Assembly: GCA_946062035.1 (NCBI GenBank) | Contig: CAMGTS010000030.1 | Coordinates: forward strand, 1-9,924 | From: an uncultured Bacteroidales bacterium | GTDB taxonomy: Bacteria > Bacteroidota > Bacteroidia > Bacteroidales > UBA932 | Reading direction: 5' to 3' | DNA length: 9,924 nt | Shown here: in pieces, positions 7,215-9,924 of the stretch | Layout of the letters: every line of letters starts with the position of its first letter | Numbering within the stretch: position 1 is the first letter of the stretch | Translations under genes and position numbers: made by a program | The notes under the pieces: model-generated | Database searches by the model: none | Told to the model about the DNA's origin: nothing | Seen by the model: only the letters and a program-made list of their open reading frames with translations

Positions 7215-8480
7215 ATGGAAAGGAAGCGTATTCTTCTGTGCCTTGCCCACATGAGCGGCAGGGAGATGGATTATATCAAAGAGGCGTTCGATACCAACTG
7301 GGTCGTCCCTCTCGGACCGAACGTCAACGGCTTCGAGGCCGACCTTGAGGCTTTTGTCAACAACCGCGAAGGAGCTGAACCCCTTGAGAGGAAGGTCGTG
7401 GCCCTGAGTGCGGGGACGGCTGCGGTGCATCTGGCCCTGCTTGCCTGCGGCGTAGGTCCGGGCGACGAGGTGCTCGTGCAGAGCTTCACCTTCTGTGCGT
7501 CCTCCCATCCGGTGACCTACCTCGGCGCCACACCGGTATTCGTCGACTCAGAGGCCGACACATGGAATATGGATCCGGAGCTTCTTGAGGAGGCCATCAT
7601 GGACCGCATCGGGAAGACAGGGCGCAAGCCCAAGGCCATCGTCCCGGTGGCGCTCTACGGAATGCCATACAGGATAGACCGCATAATGGAGATAGCGGCG
7701 AAGTACGACATCCCCGTGATCGAGGATGCCGCCGAGGGCTTCGGCTCACGCTACAACGGTCAGGTGCTCGGCACTTTCGGGAAGTTCGGAGTGCTCAGCT
7801 TCAACGGCAACAAGATGATAACCACCTCGGGAGGAGGCGCGCTGATATGCTCAGACGATGAATCCAAAAACAGGATCATGTGGTACGCCACCCAGGCGAG
7901 GGAGTCGTATCCGTACTATCAGCACGAGGCCATAGGCTACAACTACCGCATGTCCAACATCTGCGCCGGCATAGGCAGGGGGCAGATGACCGTCGCCGAC
8001 GGGCATATCGCACACCACCGCCACGTACAGGCCCTCTACAAGGAACTTCTGAAGGATGTGAAGGGCGTGACGCTGCATGAGGCGCCGGCAGAGGTGTTCG
8101 ACTCCAACTACTGGCTTTGCACCGTAACCATAGACCCACTGCTTCATGTCAGGGGTGAGGAGAAGGCATACGCCGAGGTCGTAAAGGGCGCTGTAGGAGG
8201 AGCGGCGGGTGTCACCCACGCCACGGAGTCAGCCCATACTGCGCTTGAGCCGAACAGGAACGTCGAGGCGATGCGTATCTGGCTGAACGACGCGGGGATA
8301 GAGAGCCGCCCTCTATGGAAGCCGATGCACTGCCAGCCTGTGTACGCCAAGAACCCCGCCTACACCAACGGCGTAAGCGAGGGACTCTTCAAGGTGGGCA
8401 TGTGTCTCCCTGCAGGACCTTATGTCACAGATGACGATGTACGATACATAGTAGAACAAATCAAAGAAGCTATTATCTAA
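7215..8480 (+). CDS. pglE: PglE-like PLP-dependent UDP-4-keto-sugar aminotransferase (DegT/DnrJ/EryC1/StrS family)
   Basis: A 421-residue aminotransferase that would transfer an amino group from glutamate to C4 of UDP-4-keto-6-deoxy-GlcNAc, giving the PglD substrate. Motifs in order: the N-terminal WVVPLGPNVNGFE (29-41), ALSAGTAAVHLAL (63-75) that binds the PLP phosphate, VEDAAE-type IEDAAEGFG (169-177) with Asp171, the PLP-Schiff-base Lys200 in SFNGNKMITTSGGG (195-208), GYNYRMSN (241-248), and ESRPLWKPMHCQPVY (363-377). It is longer than C. jejuni PglE (386 residues). The extra length appears as a short insert near 50-60 and a longer stretch near 308-336. No Shine-Dalgarno precedes the ATG. 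It is GC-rich (39 G+C in the 60 nt at 7441-7500) and separated from pglD by 130 nt. The dehydratase it needs is probably the convergent gene downstream. A WcfR-like enzyme making the galacto epimer is the main alternative. Confidence 0.9.
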   Translation: MERKRILLCLAHMSGREMDYIKEAFDTNWVVPLGPNVNGFEADLEAFVNNREGAEPLERKVVALSAGTAAVHLALLACGVGPGDEVLVQSFTFCASSHPVTYLGATPVFVDSEADTWNMDPELLEEAIMDRIGKTGRKPKAIVPVALYGMPYRIDRIMEIAAKYDIPVIEDAAEGFGSRYNGQVLGTFGKFGVLSFNGNKMITTSGGGALICSDDESKNRIMWYATQARESYPYYQHEAIGYNYRMSNICAGIGRGQMTVADGHIAHHRHVQALYKELLKDVKGVTLHEAPAEVFDSNYWLCTVTIDPLLHVRGEEKAYAEVVKGAVGGAAGVTHATESAHTALEPNRNVEAMRIWLNDAGIESRPLWKPMHCQPVYAKNPAYTNGVSEGLFKVGMCLPAGPYVTDDDVRYIVEQIKEAII

Positions 8481-8500
8481 GCCGCTAAAGGCAAATCCTA

Positions 8501-8550
8501 ATGACAGAAAGCGGAGGCAAGTTTGACTTGTCTCCGCTTTCTGTCATTTT
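8501..8550. terminator. Bidirectional terminator hairpin between convergent genes
   Basis: A 21-nt arm at 8501-8521 pairs with 8527-8547 around the 5-nt loop TTTGA. All positions are complementary except one, which is a G-U wobble on the plus strand. TTTT at 8547-8550 follows on the plus strand. On the minus strand the stem is followed by only a weak T-containing stretch. Its position, 20 nt after the aminotransferase stop and about 30 nt from the stop of the opposing gene, fits termination of both transcripts. Confidence 0.85.
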
Positions 8551-8578
8551 CGCCAAATTGTGTTCTGAATAACAAATG

Positions 8579-9924
8579 CTATTTGTCCAGGACTTCGTAT
8601 TTGGAGACCTTAGATTTGAATTCAGGGACGATCTCCTTCATTATCTTGACAATTGCCATATCATCGAATGTCTCTGATGCCGCTAAAAGGCGTTCCTCAT
8701 TCTTGCAGGCTGTCTCATAGTCGTATTCCCTGACAGAAGCCACCAAAATCTTCGGATGGATACTCGGCTTGGTATTCTCATTATCCGAAAGAACCTCCTC
8801 ATATAGTTTCTCTCCCTCTCTGAGTCCCGTGAACTGTATTTCTATATTCTTTGCCCCTGAAAGCGCGATCATACGTTTTGCCAAGTCTACGATGCGGACA
8901 GGTTCTCCCATATCGAATACAAAGATTTCACCGCCTTTGCCCATAGCACCCGCTTCCAAAACAAGTTTGCATGCCTCCGGAATCAACATAAAGAAACGGA
9001 TGATGTCAGGATGTGTCACTGTAATCGGGCCGCCGCTCATAATCTGCTGTTTGAAGAGCGGTATAACGCTTCCGTTCGAACCGAGGACATTACCGAAACG
9101 TGTCGTGACGAACTGAGTTACACCTTTAACCTTGCCGTCCACAATAGCCTTGTTCAACGACTGGCAGTAGATCTCGCAAATACGTTTCGAACAACCCATC
9201 ACGTTTGTAGGATTGACGGCCTTGTCCGTTGATATCATCACAAATTTCTTTGTACCGTATTTCACGGCCAAGTCCGCTATGATACGTGTACCGTTTATGT
9301 TGTTTCTGACCGCCTGTTCAGGATTATCCTCCATCATCGGAACATGCTTGTATGCAGCCGCATGGAACACATAATCGGGATGATGTTCCGAGAAGATTTT
9401 CTCCATGTGCCCCTTGTCCGTGATAGTGGTTACGATCGTACATGCCTTGATTCCAGGGAACTTAGCCGCCATCATCAGACGTATGTCATGTAAAGGGGTC
9501 TCCGCCAAATCTATCAGGACCATCTCGGACGGGTTGTAAACCGCAACCTGTCTTACCATCTCTGAGCCGATACTTCCGGCCGCACCTGTGATAAGGATGC
9601 TCTTCCCTCTAAGCAACTCCCCTATCGCATCCATATTTACCTCAATCTTATCACGAGGCAATAGGTCAACTACATCCACATCGTGCAAGTTATTGATGCT
9701 TACATCGTCCTTCCCGTTCCACTCTTCGGACTGGGCGACAACCAACATCTTGATATTGTTTGCGATAAGGTCGTCAATCAATTTTTTCTGCTTTCTGAAG
9801 TAATCGATCTGCAAAGGTGAGACGATAAGTATATCCGCACCCGCCTGACGCATTTGTCTGATTACTCCATCCTGCTCTCTGAATACCTTTACTCCCATGA
9901 GGTATCTTATAGGATCGTCCTTAG
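8579..9924 (-). CDS. pglF: FlaA1/PglF-like UDP-GlcNAc 4,6-dehydratase, 5' end beyond the window
   Basis: The minus-strand frame stays open through the right edge, with residues KDDPIRYL before the Met at 9898, so the start is outside and 447 C-terminal residues are visible. Numbering from that Met, residues 1-95 are the regulatory Rossmann-like domain that precedes the catalytic domain in PglF/WbpM/CapD proteins. The SDR domain has TGAAGSIG (104-111), HAAAYKHVPMME (179-190), STDKAVNPTNVMGCSK (223-238) with Thr224, Asp225, Lys226 and Met234 in place of the usual Tyr, and GLREGEKLYEEV (the family's C-terminal block). Homologues carry about four N-terminal membrane helices, which would lie off the window. 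It converts UDP-GlcNAc to UDP-4-keto-6-deoxy-GlcNAc for the PglE-like aminotransferase. It ends with TAG, converging on that gene. Composition is intermediate (29 G+C in the 60 nt at 8941-9000). Confidence 0.92.
   Translation of the reverse strand, partial: KDDPIRYLMGVKVFREQDGVIRQMRQAGADILIVSPLQIDYFRKQKKLIDDLIANNIKMLVVAQSEEWNGKDDVSINNLHDVDVVDLLPRDKIEVNMDAIGELLRGKSILITGAAGSIGSEMVRQVAVYNPSEMVLIDLAETPLHDIRLMMAAKFPGIKACTIVTTITDKGHMEKIFSEHHPDYVFHAAAYKHVPMMEDNPEQAVRNNINGTRIIADLAVKYGTKKFVMISTDKAVNPTNVMGCSKRICEIYCQSLNKAIVDGKVKGVTQFVTTRFGNVLGSNGSVIPLFKQQIMSGGPITVTHPDIIRFFMLIPEACKLVLEAGAMGKGGEIFVFDMGEPVRIVDLAKRMIALSGAKNIEIQFTGLREGEKLYEEVLSDNENTKPSIHPKILVASVREYDYETACKNEERLLAASETFDDMAIVKIMKEIVPEFKSKVSKYEVLDK

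Noticed and set aside
7851..8219. Minus-strand frames (122 and 87 residues) and a short plus frame inside the pglE-like gene
   Set aside because: All overlap conserved aminotransferase coding sequence, and the Arg/Ser/Pro-rich translations are typical of out-of-frame GC-rich DNA.
8769..9116. 115-residue plus-strand frame opposite the pglF-like gene
   Set aside because: It is antisense to the SDR domain and Ser/Pro-rich with no domain; the minus-strand frame carries all family motifs.
8579..9898. ATG at 9898 (minus strand) as a true start of the dehydratase
   Set aside because: The frame continues upstream to the edge, and homologues have an N-terminal membrane region before this point.
1..9924. 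Mobile elements, CRISPR arrays, tRNA genes, invertible-promoter repeats
   Set aside because: I found no transposase, recombinase, repeat array, tRNA-like fold or pair of long inverted repeats flanking a promoter. An invertible promoter, common in Bacteroidales capsule loci, would be expected further upstream.

Overview
This window looks like the interior of a surface-polysaccharide (capsule or O-antigen) locus from a Bacteroidota bacterium, most likely of the order Bacteroidales. Three things point there. The gene set is typical of that group. None of the plus-strand genes has a recognisable Shine-Dalgarno sequence before its start. The dehydratase and aminotransferase proteins have a Bacteroidales look. 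Genus cannot be fixed from the sequence alone. No database search was possible, so family assignments rest on motifs and recognised family sequence.

Layout, left to right. (1) 1-894, +: the 3' end of a GT4-type glycosyltransferase that starts outside the window. (2) 895-1050: an AT-rich gap with an inverted repeat and T-rich tract. (3) 1051-4536, +: capE-capF-capG (also called wbjB-wbjC-wbjD or fnlA-fnlB-fnlC), a complete set for making UDP-N-acetyl-L-fucosamine from UDP-GlcNAc. (4) 4551-5759, +: a WbuB-like glycosyltransferase, the probable L-FucNAc transferase. (5) 5756-7084, +: a PglC-like initiating phosphoglycosyltransferase and a PglD-like sugar N-acetyltransferase. (6) 7085-7214: a gap with a small hairpin. 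(7) 7215-8480, +: a PglE-like PLP aminotransferase. (8) 8481-8578: a long bidirectional hairpin. (9) 8579-9924, -: a FlaA1/PglF-like UDP-GlcNAc 4,6-dehydratase that enters from the right edge and converges on the aminotransferase.

How it works together (inference from families). UDP-GlcNAc feeds two branches. CapE, CapF and CapG give UDP-L-FucNAc. PglF-, PglE- and PglD-like enzymes give UDP-2,4-diacetamido-2,4,6-trideoxyhexose, probably diacetylbacillosamine. The PglC-like enzyme would load the second sugar as a phosphosugar onto undecaprenyl phosphate, and the WbuB-like enzyme would add L-FucNAc next. The upstream GT4 would extend the unit. No flippase, polymerase or chain-length regulator lies in the window.

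The genes are recognisable members of known families. I see no phage, insertion sequence, CRISPR, tRNA or rRNA, and no clearly undescribed system. The more interesting points are the predicted reducing-end disaccharide, the strong mosaic of base composition, the split of the dehydratase and aminotransferase onto opposite strands, and the structured intergenic repeats.
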